From the NCBI GenBank assembly GCA_030538185.1, contig JAUNUK010000001.1, positions 732,296 through 796,295 on the forward strand: 64,000 nucleotides of DNA, read 5' to 3'. A model generated the notes under the pieces. The model worked only from the letters and a program-made list of their open reading frames with translations. It searched no databases and had not been told where the DNA came from. Below, in pieces: positions 9,520 through 16,896 of the stretch; positions within the stretch are counted from its first letter, which is position 1, and every line of letters begins with the position of its first letter. This stretch comes from Actinomycetaceae bacterium (GTDB lineage Bacteria; Actinomycetota; Actinomycetes; Actinomycetales; Actinomycetaceae). The position numbers were made by a program, and so were the translations under genes.

Positions 9520-11327
9520 TTCTTCTCCTCCAAACGCATAATCGTTTCCTGGGCATTGATAGAGCCTCCCGCGGTGACCAAAATCTCGGCAATGACACCG
9601 TCAACAGGGGCGTTAATGTATTTCTCCATCTTCATGGCCTCTAAGACGACCAGCAGTTCACCGGCGCATACCGCTTGGCCATCTTGTACGCATATCCTCG
9701 TGACGGTCCCCTGAATCGGGGAAGGAATGGTGCCGTCTGGGTTTATCTCGTTTTCGCTCGTGGGTTGCGCGGTTCCTGTCCGTGTTCCTGTTCTACGTAA
9801 GGGCTGGACACGTTTGGTAACGGCAGCCGCCAAGGTGGGGGCTACCAGCTGTACCGGCAAGGTCAGTTCTGCGCGTTTGCCGTCCACCTCTATGACATAC
9901 GTGGCACGCTCTATGCCCTGAACAGGAGGGGTATCACTGCTCAAAGGGGTCTGAGTTTCTTGGGCAGGAACCTCATCCGATGTGAGGCGTCCGTCTTGGT
10001 AGAAGCTGCGCTCGAACCAAGTTGTCGCGATATTGAAACCCTCGGCGCTGCCTGCAAAGTCAGCATTTTCCAGCAAGGCTTGGAAAATCGGCAGGGGAGT
10101 GGCAATGCCAACGATGTGCAGCTCGGCCAAGGCACGCTTTGAACGCGCGATTGCAGCGGGCCGATCGGCAGCTGTGATAATGATTTTGGCGATCATGGAA
10201 TCAAATTCGGGTGAGACTGAGTCTCCCTGGTCGATCCCTGTATCGATGCGCACACCGGGACCGCCTGGCCACCGCAGTTCCTTCAAGACCCCTACCGAGG
10301 GCGTCAGGTTATTGGCCGGGTCCTCGGAGGTAATCCGAAACTCAATGCTGTGTCCGCGTGCCACAGGCAGTGGCGAAAGTTTCTCCCCCTGCGCGATGTG
10401 TAACTGTTCGGCCACCAGGTCGACGCCCGAAACTTCTTCTGAGACAGGGTGTTCAACCTGTAAACGCGGGTTGACTTCCAAGAAGTAAACGCTGCCGTCT
10501 TTGTCCACCAGGAACTCACATGTTCCAAGGCCCACGTAATCCACTGCCTCAAAGAGGCGCTCAGACCAGTCGCGTAAGGTTTTTCCACTGTCGCCCGGCA
10601 AGAATGGTGCAGGTGCTTCTTCCACGAGTTTTTGGTTGCGCCGTTGCACCGAGCAGTCCCTTGTGGTGACGACATGGAAGTTGCCGTGCATATCCCTGGC
10701 GCACTGAGTTTCAACGTGGCGGGCCGTATCGACGTAGCGTTCCACGAAGTACTGGTTGATGTCAGAGCCAGCAGCCGTGTCATGCGCCGCAATAAATGCC
10801 TGGACGTCCTCGGCAGTGGTGCAAACGGTGATTCCGCGGCCACCTCCGCCATCGGCTTTCTTGATAATGATTGGCAGGCCTTGGCGCTCAGCGAAATCTT
10901 GAAGCTGTGCGCCTGTTTGTAGCGCCTCAGAGAGACCAGGAATCGGTGAAACGTCGTTGGCTTCGGCAATTTTCCTAGCTTGAATCTTATCTCCCAGGGC
11001 ATCTATCGAGTCAGCAGAGGGGCCAATCCACACCAAACCTGCTTGGGCGACCGCGCGCGCAAAAGCGGGGTTTTCCGACAAGAAACCGTAGCCGGGGTGG
11101 ACGGCGTTCGCTCCCGATTCTGCCGCGATATCCAACAGGCGCTGGCCGTCCATAAAGCCTGCAGGGCCCAAGGCATAGGCATCATCAGCAGCCTTGACAT
11201 AGGGGGCATTGATCTCTGCTTCGGCGTAGGCCGCAACGGTTCGGATGCCTAGTTCCTTACATGTGCGGATAACTCGTAAGGCTATTTCGCCTCGGTTGGC
11301 GATCAATAGGGTGTGAATTCTTTGCAC
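9516..11327 (-). CDS. accA: Acyl-CoA carboxylase alpha subunit (biotin carboxylase plus BCCP)
   Basis: This 603-residue fused subunit carboxylates its own biotin using ATP and bicarbonate. The N-terminal biotin carboxylase domain begins with LLIANRGEIALRVIRT, and the ATP-grasp glycine-rich loop KKADGGGGRGI follows near 155-165. A linker of about 100 residues leads to a C-terminal biotinyl domain with EAMKMEK, where the biotinylated lysine is about residue 566. Size and domain order match the actinobacterial alpha chain (AccA/AccBC type). Placed between birA, which biotinylates it, and the carboxyltransferase, it belongs to one lipid-precursor operon. The symbol varies between genomes. Confidence 0.95.
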   Translation of the reverse strand: MQRIHTLLIANRGEIALRVIRTCKELGIRTVAAYAEAEINAPYVKAADDAYALGPAGFMDGQRLLDIAAESGANAVHPGYGFLSENPAFARAVAQAGLVWIGPSADSIDALGDKIQARKIAEANDVSPIPGLSEALQTGAQLQDFAERQGLPIIIKKADGGGGRGITVCTTAEDVQAFIAAHDTAAGSDINQYFVERYVDTARHVETQCARDMHGNFHVVTTRDCSVQRRNQKLVEEAPAPFLPGDSGKTLRDWSERLFEAVDYVGLGTCEFLVDKDGSVYFLEVNPRLQVEHPVSEEVSGVDLVAEQLHIAQGEKLSPLPVARGHSIEFRITSEDPANNLTPSVGVLKELRWPGGPGVRIDTGIDQGDSVSPEFDSMIAKIIITAADRPAAIARSKRALAELHIVGIATPLPIFQALLENADFAGSAEGFNIATTWFERSFYQDGRLTSDEVPAQETQTPLSSDTPPVQGIERATYVIEVDGKRAELTLPVQLVAPTLAAAVTKRVQPLRRTGTRTGTAQPTSENEINPDGTIPSPIQGTVTRICVQDGQAVCAGELLVVLEAMKMEKYINAPVDGVIAEILVTAGGSINAQETIMRLEEKK

Positions 11328-11369
11328 GTTTCTTCCAATGTTTGAGCAGTAGCGACGAAAGTATGCGGA

Positions 11370-12293
11370 TCAGGACTTGAGGCTGACATCCCCGGACATG
11401 ACGGGGTGCACCACGCCATTGGCGTCACGGATCTCTAAGGCGCCACTGGGCGAAATTCCCTGGGCTACACCTTCCAGGAGCGAACCGTCGACTCTTTGGA
11501 CGCACACTGCCCGTCCGATGGTGGCACAGGCCTGAGACATCTCGCGGGTGAGGTCTTGGTGAAGGCCCGCTGTAATAAAGGTTCCAACGGCTTGCCGAAG
11601 TTCATGTAAGTACGCTGCCAAGAGTGAATCAGCAGTAGAGGGGCGATCCTTGGTGGCGCCGTCCAAGGGAACGAAGGGTAAATCCTGGAGTACTAATGAC
11701 GTGGATCCCTCAACAGGAAGTTCGTTTTCTTTATGTCCGAGGTTAATGCCCACACCTATGACGCACGCCAACCAGCCGTCGTAACTGTCCAGGAGCTCGC
11801 CCAGGATTCCGGCAACTTTTTTGCCTTGAATGTGTATGTCATTTGGCCAGATCAGCTCGATGTTATCGGTGCTTAGTCCGTGCTGTGTGTAGACACTGTT
11901 GAGTGCCTTCTTCAAGGCTAAGCCCGCGATCAGCGTTAACCAGGCGGAAGAATCCTTCAAGTGTGGCGCCTCGGGAAGGGTGATGATCGTCGATGCAGCA
12001 AGGGACTTGCCGGGGAGGGTCTCCCACGACCGTCCAAGTCGGCCTCGTGCCTCAGTTTGTTCATCAGCCACGACAGTCATAAAGGAAGGGATGATGGTGC
12101 GGTAGTCGTGCCACAGTCGCGAAGACACATCATTAGTGGAGGTCGTAGAGTCCACATGGATGAAAGCGGGGACTGCATTTGTGGACAAGACGTATCTGGT
12201 TAGAGCCCCGGGACCTGCGTTGATACCGGAGGCAAGGGCTTGGGCTAGGCCTGGTGTCGCCTCGCGAGACTCGCTGTTCTTCTCTTGTGTCAA
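11370..12293 (-). CDS. birA: Biotin--[acetyl-CoA-carboxylase] ligase
   Basis: The product activates biotin with ATP and attaches it to the BCCP domain of the next gene. It has the BPL/LplA fold, with STTSTND (about 49-55), GRLGRSWETLPG (about 84-95) and WPNDIHIQGKKVAGIL (about 149-164). A small C-terminal domain follows. No N-terminal DNA-binding domain is present, so it is a monofunctional ligase. I place the start at a TTG (12293) because AGGAG sits just upstream. The frame stays open to another TTG at 12332, which would add 13 residues and reach the operator-like palindrome. It is the first gene of the birA-accA-accD-fas operon. Confidence 0.88.
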   Translation of the reverse strand: MTQEKNSESREATPGLAQALASGINAGPGALTRYVLSTNAVPAFIHVDSTTSTNDVSSRLWHDYRTIIPSFMTVVADEQTEARGRLGRSWETLPGKSLAASTIITLPEAPHLKDSSAWLTLIAGLALKKALNSVYTQHGLSTDNIELIWPNDIHIQGKKVAGILGELLDSYDGWLACVIGVGINLGHKENELPVEGSTSLVLQDLPFVPLDGATKDRPSTADSLLAAYLHELRQAVGTFITAGLHQDLTREMSQACATIGRAVCVQRVDGSLLEGVAQGISPSGALEIRDANGVVHPVMSGDVSLKS

Positions 12294-12334
12294 AGGGTTC
12301 TCCTGCCATTGAGAGGCATAACATTTAGACAAAG

Positions 12335-12366
12335 TGGAGCGTACTCCAAAATTGGAGTGCGCTCCA
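12335..12366. promoter_or_regulatory. 32-bp inverted repeat upstream of the birA-acc-fas operon
   Basis: Two 15-bp arms (TGGAGCGTACTCCAA and its near-complement, one mismatch) are separated by two bases. Each arm also contains GGAGnnnnCTCC, so the site could hold two dimers of a TetR-type protein. On the minus strand TTGGAG followed at 16 bp by TAAATG could be a promoter overlapping it. The neighbouring TetR gene is the obvious candidate partner. That link is inference. Confidence 0.7.
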
Positions 12367-12415
12367 GTGTTTTATCTGAATTGTGTCGATTACCCTAAAA
12401 AATAATGTTGAGTGC

Positions 12416-12730
12416 CTACTTATTGACGTGTGCGCCCTTGAGGAAAACATCCAAGAGATAGCTGACGTTATGCCTGGTTGTGACCAGTTGATCCTCGGCT
12501 TCAGTGTGTCCAACTGCCACTTGAACGACGTCCAAATTCATGGTCGCGTAAATACAGTGAGCCGCAACATTAAGATCAACCCTCGGCGAGTCGGGGTCTG
12601 CAGCATTCGCTAATTTTCTGCGATCTGGATCTTTGGGGGATGGGGCCCATCCCGAAAGAAAGACACCAGTGTGAACTGAGTCTGTGGAGGTTTCAAGGTC
12701 TATCAGTTTGCCAACCGCATTGGGTGCCTC
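12416..12730 (-). pseudogene. Truncated TetR regulator C-terminal remnant
   Basis: This open minus-strand frame without start or HTH covers about 104 codons and ends in LLDVFLKGAHVNK before a stop. The last ~50 codons are almost identical to the C-terminus of the intact TetR gene at 14001-14645. The upstream half is different but still reads like a regulator C-domain. It keeps an ANAV/PNAV-like segment whose DNA resembles the intact copy. It is therefore a remnant or a diverged allele left behind when the toxin cassette arrived. It lies directly upstream of the acc-fas operator, where the original regulator gene probably ended. Confidence 0.75.
12441..12597. repeat. 157-bp direct repeat, copy 1 (tetR 3' segment)
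   Basis: The segment matches 14035-14191 at 156 of 157 positions by eye (the difference is A at 12454 against G at 14048). The flanks diverge abruptly on both sides. The two copies bracket the AT-rich toxin/immunity pair. Confidence 0.95.
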
Positions 12731-12794
12731 TTAACAGGATCGTGTGTACAGTGATCGTAAGATGGAATTACGCAACAGTGAGGTTGGTGGCCTG

Positions 12795-13595
12795 ATGAAA
12801 AGTAAAACAGTGTTTGGTGTGGTGCTGTTCCTAATATTTAGTTTGCAAGCAAATACTATGGCTAGCGCTGAAGATCTACCTGGGGGTGAAGTTGGCATTG
12901 TCCAACAGATTTATGATGACTTTTATAGTGATTGCGGAGTAAAGAAGAGCGATAAAATTATTGATAATTGTACCGCTTATTCTTTTCTTGTGCACTCGAA
13001 CTATCAACTGGATCCGCTAAAATGGAAGTTTACAATTGACAAGTCAAGTCTCTCATTAGCAGAGTCAGAAGTCCTTGATACATTTTTATCAAAGATTAGT
13101 ATTTTATTACGTGTGGATGCTATTCGCGTAATGCCAGATTCAAGAATTGTCGAATTCGTTCCGGAGGTAGTAGAACCGGTTTCCTTTAGGGCTCCAGTGT
13201 TCGAATTAATGCAAGAGGCACGCAACCATGCAAATACTTTGAAGAGTGTTCATGATAGTGTTCCAGCCGGAGAGCCCAGGATTGTTGCCGGGAAATATTT
13301 TGCATCGCGAGTGAAAACTGGTGGAGCGTGGGATTATAAATCATTTTTGGGGACACGCTCTGTCTACTATGAACCGACACTTAGAGCGTATATGACAGGC
13401 GAACAGATCGGTAACTTTCATTATGGGTATTCTGGGAGTTCAGTATTCACTCCTTTTGAGCTCAAAGGAGCGGCTGGATTTTATCAGATTGTTTCTGGAA
13501 CATCAGATTGGGGTTTTTGGACCACATATTTTGATGATCCTTCCGATCAGAAAGATATTGATTGGGGAATCAATAAATTTAACGCAGAACATTAA
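12795..13595 (+). CDS. Secreted protein with polymorphic toxin type 44 domain
   Basis: This 266-residue protein starts with a signal peptide (MKSKTVFGVV, hydrophobic core, ASA-ED cleavage site near residue 25). An uncharacterised middle region of about 130 residues follows. The C-terminal ~90 residues contain GGAWDYK, IGNFHYGYSG, GAAGFYQI and YFDDPSDQKDIDWGI. I recognise these as the bacterial toxin 44 (Ntox44) pattern, a predicted RNase of polymorphic toxin systems. The toxic activity is a family prediction. Start choice: an upstream in-frame ATG at 12744 exists, but 12795 gives a clean signal peptide. The DNA is clearly more AT-rich than its surroundings and lies between two tetR copies, both signs of transfer. 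The next gene starts 5 bases after the stop. Confidence 0.75.
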   Translation: MKSKTVFGVVLFLIFSLQANTMASAEDLPGGEVGIVQQIYDDFYSDCGVKKSDKIIDNCTAYSFLVHSNYQLDPLKWKFTIDKSSLSLAESEVLDTFLSKISILLRVDAIRVMPDSRIVEFVPEVVEPVSFRAPVFELMQEARNHANTLKSVHDSVPAGEPRIVAGKYFASRVKTGGAWDYKSFLGTRSVYYEPTLRAYMTGEQIGNFHYGYSGSSVFTPFELKGAAGFYQIVSGTSDWGFWTTYFDDPSDQKDIDWGINKFNAEH

Positions 13596-13600
13596 ATTTC

Positions 13601-13918
13601 ATGAAGAACGGAAATCAAGTTAAACATGCTGGCTTTATTGGGACCTTTTCAGTTTCTGTTCTTGCAGTTTTGGTATTTGCGATAGCAGCCTTCTTGCTCA
13701 CGGAATTCTGGAATAGACAGTTAATCCTTGGAATTTGTGCTTCCTTTGCTTTTGTTGCTTTCATTTCAAATCTATTTTTCGCTAACCAGTGGTGCTTCGC
13801 GAAAGAAATAACTTTTAAAACTAGGCTCATTCTAATTTTATATCAATTGTTTGGAGTTCTTTTGGTAATTGCCGCCATACCAGCACTAATCGTTTTATGG
13901 CTAATTATCCTTGCCTAG
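13601..13918 (+). CDS. Small three-helix membrane protein, candidate immunity protein
   Basis: This 105-residue protein has three predicted membrane segments (about 11-36, 41-62 and 73-103) and a short basic N-terminus. I do not recognise a family. It starts 5 bases after the toxin-44 gene with no ribosome site of its own, so translation is probably coupled. It shares the same AT-rich composition. Position immediately after a predicted secreted toxin makes an immunity role the natural inference. A membrane immunity protein for a predicted RNase would be unusual, so it could instead help export the toxin. Confidence 0.65.
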   Translation: MKNGNQVKHAGFIGTFSVSVLAVLVFAIAAFLLTEFWNRQLILGICASFAFVAFISNLFFANQWCFAKEITFKTRLILILYQLFGVLLVIAAIPALIVLWLIILA

Positions 13919-13965
13919 AAGATTTCTAAGATTAAGGGCTCTTCACAGTTGAGGGTGTAGGTCAT

Positions 13966-13994
13966 CACGCTTGGCAGAACCATGACCAAGCGTG
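13966..13994. terminator. Possible terminator hairpin between the toxin cassette and tetR
   Basis: A perfect 9-bp stem (CACGCTTGG / CCAAGCGTG) with an 11-base loop lies between the convergent ends of the immunity candidate and tetR. No clear T-run follows on either strand. Confidence 0.5.
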
Positions 13995-14000
13995 CCGATG

Positions 14001-14645
14001 TTAAATGCCCGTGTTGTGTGAGGATTTCCCTTTTAGGAAAACATCCAGGAGATAGCTGACGTTATGCCTGGTTGTGACCAGTTGATCCTCGGCTTCAGTG
14101 TGTCCAACTGCCACTTGAACGACGTCCAAATTCATGGTCGCGTAAATACAGTGAGCCGCAACATTAAGATCAACCCTCGGCGAGTCGGGGTGCTTATCGC
14201 AGTAGTCCTTCAAGACTCCTTTGATGAACCGACCGAAAGACGCCACCCTGCGCAGGGCCTCAATGCGGACCGGCGAATCAGGAGGGCCAAACTGTACGGC
14301 ACGTTGGTAGGCCACCGCATTGGCCGGCATTTTCTTCGTGAACTCACCGAAAGGAGTCACAAGCGCCATAATCGAATCAATCGGTTTTGCCCCCTCGGCG
14401 TGCAATGTCGCCGCCAAATCCAAGCCGTCTTGAATCCGGTCAGAGAAAACCGAAATCAGCAGATCGGATTTCGAGTTGATGTAGCGGAAGAAAGTACCAG
14501 TCGCGACGTCAGCCTCATCGGCAAGCTCTTGGGTAGTGATGTCGTCGTAGGGTGTGGTGGACAAAAGACGCACCGCTGCGTCCTTAATCCGGGCAAGCTT
14601 CTCTTGCCTATTGCGCTCCCGCCGTCCTATGGGTGGCTGTGACAT
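14001..14645 (-). CDS. TetR family transcriptional regulator
   Basis: This 214-residue repressor-type protein has the TetR N-terminal HTH at about residues 10-65 (TTQELADEADVATGTFFRYINSKSDLL). An all-helical ligand/dimer domain follows. It lies 32 bases downstream of nadE on the same strand and may be co-transcribed with it. A truncated copy of its 3' end sits 1.6 kb away, directly upstream of the birA-acc-fas operon. I infer that before the toxin cassette arrived this gene ended next to that operon. It may therefore control fatty acid synthesis through the double palindrome at 12335-12366, much as FasR does in corynebacteria. The ligand is unknown. Confidence 0.88.
   Translation of the reverse strand: MSQPPIGRRERNRQEKLARIKDAAVRLLSTTPYDDITTQELADEADVATGTFFRYINSKSDLLISVFSDRIQDGLDLAATLHAEGAKPIDSIMALVTPFGEFTKKMPANAVAYQRAVQFGPPDSPVRIEALRRVASFGRFIKGVLKDYCDKHPDSPRVDLNVAAHCIYATMNLDVVQVAVGHTEAEDQLVTTRHNVSYLLDVFLKGKSSHNTGI
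14035..14191. repeat. 157-bp direct repeat, copy 2 (inside intact tetR)
   Basis: This is the partner of 12441-12597. It covers roughly codons 152-203 of the intact regulator. The last ~10 codons and the stop differ between copies (KGKSSHNTGI here, KGAHVNK in copy 1). Confidence 0.95.
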
Positions 14646-14677
14646 CGGTACTCCTGTAACTGTGTTCTTGTTTACGC

Positions 14678-16198
14678 CTAAATAATTTGTCCCGCATTCG
14701 TCACGGGCATATCACGCTCAGCCAAGGAATAGCCTGTACACACCTTGGGGCCAATCGGATATTGTTTGCGTTTCCACTCAGAACGCAAAGAAAGTGCGAT
14801 CACACGCCGAAGCAGCTCTTCATCGAAACCGTCCTTAACCATCTGGCGCAAAGAGCTGTTTCGAGTCACATAGGCCTCAATTACCGGGTCGAGTAATTCG
14901 TAATCCGGCAAAGAATCCGTGTCCAGTTGCCCCGGTCGAAGCTCCGCCGAGGGCGGCTTGTCAATAGAACTGCTCGGAATCGGTTGCGTGTGGCCATTGT
15001 CGATCGCTTCTTGGTTACGCCACCGGGCAAGTTCCCACACCTGAGTCTTTAGAACGTCAACCAAAGGTGCGTAGCCGCCAACCGCATCCCCATAGATCGT
15101 CGAGTAGCCAACCGCGCATTCAGACTTATTGCCAGTCGCCAATACGAGGCCGCCCTCGGCATTGGAAATTCCCATAAGGATGGTGCCACGGATCCGTGCT
15201 TGTAGGTTCTCCTCAGCCAAACCTGAAAACACGTAGGCCTTCTTAAAACCGTCGAAGGTCGGGGCAAGTTCGATAACGCGATAGTCAAGACCCAAGCGCT
15301 TGGCGGTATCGGCAGCGTCATCCCTGGAGTGCTGTGAAGAATACGGGGAAGGCATAGAAACCCCAATAATGTTTTCACCGCCAATGGCGTCCGCTGCCAT
15401 AGCCGCGACGAGGGCTGAATCGATCCCGCCGGAAAGTCCCAAAATAACCTTGCCCAGATTGTTCTTGCGAACATAATCCCGCAGTCCCAGGACACAGGAC
15501 TCATACATGCGCGCGACAGGCGAGGGCGTATCGGCAATCGGTGTGGAATCGCATGAACGAATCTGGCCCCCACTGGTCTCAAGCAGCATTAGGGCCTCTT
15601 CGAATAGTGGGGCTTTCGCTATGACCTCACCTTCCGCACTGAGACACAGGCTGCCGCCTTCAAAAATGCGGGCATCCTGTCCGCCGACCAGGGCAGCCAG
15701 AACGACAGGCATGGAGGTATTGCGGGCAAGCACAGCAGTTTGCTCCAGGACATGTGCATAGTCGTGATGTCTAAAATTAGCGGAGATGAAAAGGGCCCCC
15801 ACCTGGCGAGCAACAGCCATAGAGTCAAGCAGTTCAGCCCTGCCCTCAAAGATGCGCAAGAGTTCGACACCTTCAACGCAGTCCAGGCAAGGCCAATCGC
15901 CATTGTCATCCCCGAGGAACACTTGCAACGATCCCAATCCCGCTTGAAGAAAATCTTGGGCTAAGAGCTGGAAGGCATCCATAGAGCCCAAACGGGGGTG
16001 CCCCTCAATGGCAAGACTTTCATAAGGCAGGCCGGCCATGCAGCCATTGGGAATGAAAACGACATCAGCCCCTGCTCCCTGGGCGGTCTTTGCAAAGGAG
16101 AGAGCCTTTGCGATATTGCCGTCAAGATCGCCAAGGGTGGGGTTGAGTTGGCACACGGCAATGCGACAAGACGGAGTAGATGCAGGGATGTCAGGCAT
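14678..16198 (-). CDS. nadE: NAD+ synthetase with degenerate glutaminase domain
   Basis: This 506-residue protein carries out the last step of NAD synthesis, amidating nicotinic acid adenine dinucleotide with ATP. The C-terminal synthetase domain is intact: SGGIDSA at 256-262, then MPSPYSSQHS, ATGNKSE and GYSTIYGD. The N-terminal ~215 residues keep the nitrilase fold signature of glutamine-dependent enzymes (DGNIAKALSF, LVGGQDARIFEGGS). However, the catalytic Glu is replaced by Asn (FIPNG, residue 51). The LPNYGVFDE segment with the Lys and the CED segment with the nucleophile Cys are missing. The protein is shorter than usual. I infer that it uses free ammonia or a separate ammonia source. 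The ATG at 16198 follows ahpC after 8 bases, so the two are probably co-transcribed. Confidence 0.93.
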   Translation of the reverse strand: MPDIPASTPSCRIAVCQLNPTLGDLDGNIAKALSFAKTAQGAGADVVFIPNGCMAGLPYESLAIEGHPRLGSMDAFQLLAQDFLQAGLGSLQVFLGDDNGDWPCLDCVEGVELLRIFEGRAELLDSMAVARQVGALFISANFRHHDYAHVLEQTAVLARNTSMPVVLAALVGGQDARIFEGGSLCLSAEGEVIAKAPLFEEALMLLETSGGQIRSCDSTPIADTPSPVARMYESCVLGLRDYVRKNNLGKVILGLSGGIDSALVAAMAADAIGGENIIGVSMPSPYSSQHSRDDAADTAKRLGLDYRVIELAPTFDGFKKAYVFSGLAEENLQARIRGTILMGISNAEGGLVLATGNKSECAVGYSTIYGDAVGGYAPLVDVLKTQVWELARWRNQEAIDNGHTQPIPSSSIDKPPSAELRPGQLDTDSLPDYELLDPVIEAYVTRNSSLRQMVKDGFDEELLRRVIALSLRSEWKRKQYPIGPKVCTGYSLAERDMPVTNAGQII

Positions 16199-16206
16199 CT
16201 CAAATC

Positions 16207-16788
16207 CTAGGCTGTCATCTCTTCCAGGGCGTCAATGACGCAGGCACCTTTTTGCCAGTTGCAACCACACAGGTTACCAGACTGCAGGGCATCTAGTTGC
16301 CGCAAGATTTCGGTTGTGTTCCTACCCACGGAATCCGCTGTGATGGATACGGAACGAATGATGTTGAAAGGATCGATGATGAATGTTGCACGATCCGCCA
16401 CGCCGGCAGCATTCAGGATGCCAAGTTCTGACACCAACTCGCGCGTCAAATCCGAGGCCAGAGGGAAAGGGATATGCCGCAGTTCTAGCTGCGCGCGACG
16501 CCAGGCGTAGGTGGAGTACTCGTTGTCAACCGAAACCCCGAGGATCTCACAGTTACGTGCTTTGAACTCTGGGTGCAGGTCGCCAAAAGCGGCGATCTCT
16601 GTGGGGCAGACGAAAGTGAAGTTCTTGGGCCAAAAGAACACGACCCTCCAGACACCGTCAGCATCATCAGAGGTAACGGTTGTGAAATAATCTTCGGGTG
16701 CCTCTGCCTTAATATCTGCCAATACGCCAGGTACGACAGCAGTCATTTCGTATTCAGGAAAGTCGTCGCCAATTGTGAGAACAGGCAT
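16207..16788 (-). CDS. ahpC: Peroxiredoxin, alkyl hydroperoxide reductase C
   Basis: This 193-residue 2-Cys peroxiredoxin reduces H2O2, organic peroxides and peroxynitrite. The peroxidatic cysteine is in FTFVCPTEI (Cys61), and the resolving cysteines are in LCGCNWQKG (Cys174/Cys176), the extra-Cys arrangement seen in mycobacterial AhpC. The sequence closely follows the actinobacterial type throughout. No ahpD or ahpF lies beside it, so the reducing partner must be elsewhere. Its promoter should lie in the 108-bp gap facing uvrC. nadE follows closely. Confidence 0.95.
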   Translation of the reverse strand: MPVLTIGDDFPEYEMTAVVPGVLADIKAEAPEDYFTTVTSDDADGVWRVVFFWPKNFTFVCPTEIAAFGDLHPEFKARNCEILGVSVDNEYSTYAWRRAQLELRHIPFPLASDLTRELVSELGILNAAGVADRATFIIDPFNIIRSVSITADSVGRNTTEILRQLDALQSGNLCGCNWQKGACVIDALEEMTA

Positions 16789-16896
16789 GGTAGCTCCTCA
16801 AAAAAACTTCGTGTTGGCTCTGGAAACACAATCTACAATAGCGCAGATAAAAGTTGTGGTGCTGAGTTATCTTGTCTTCCCTCGTAGAATCAGGGG

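Noticed and set aside
14064-14642. 192-codon plus-strand open frame
   Set aside because: It mirrors the tetR gene; part of it recurs at 12474-12613 only because the DNA is duplicated.
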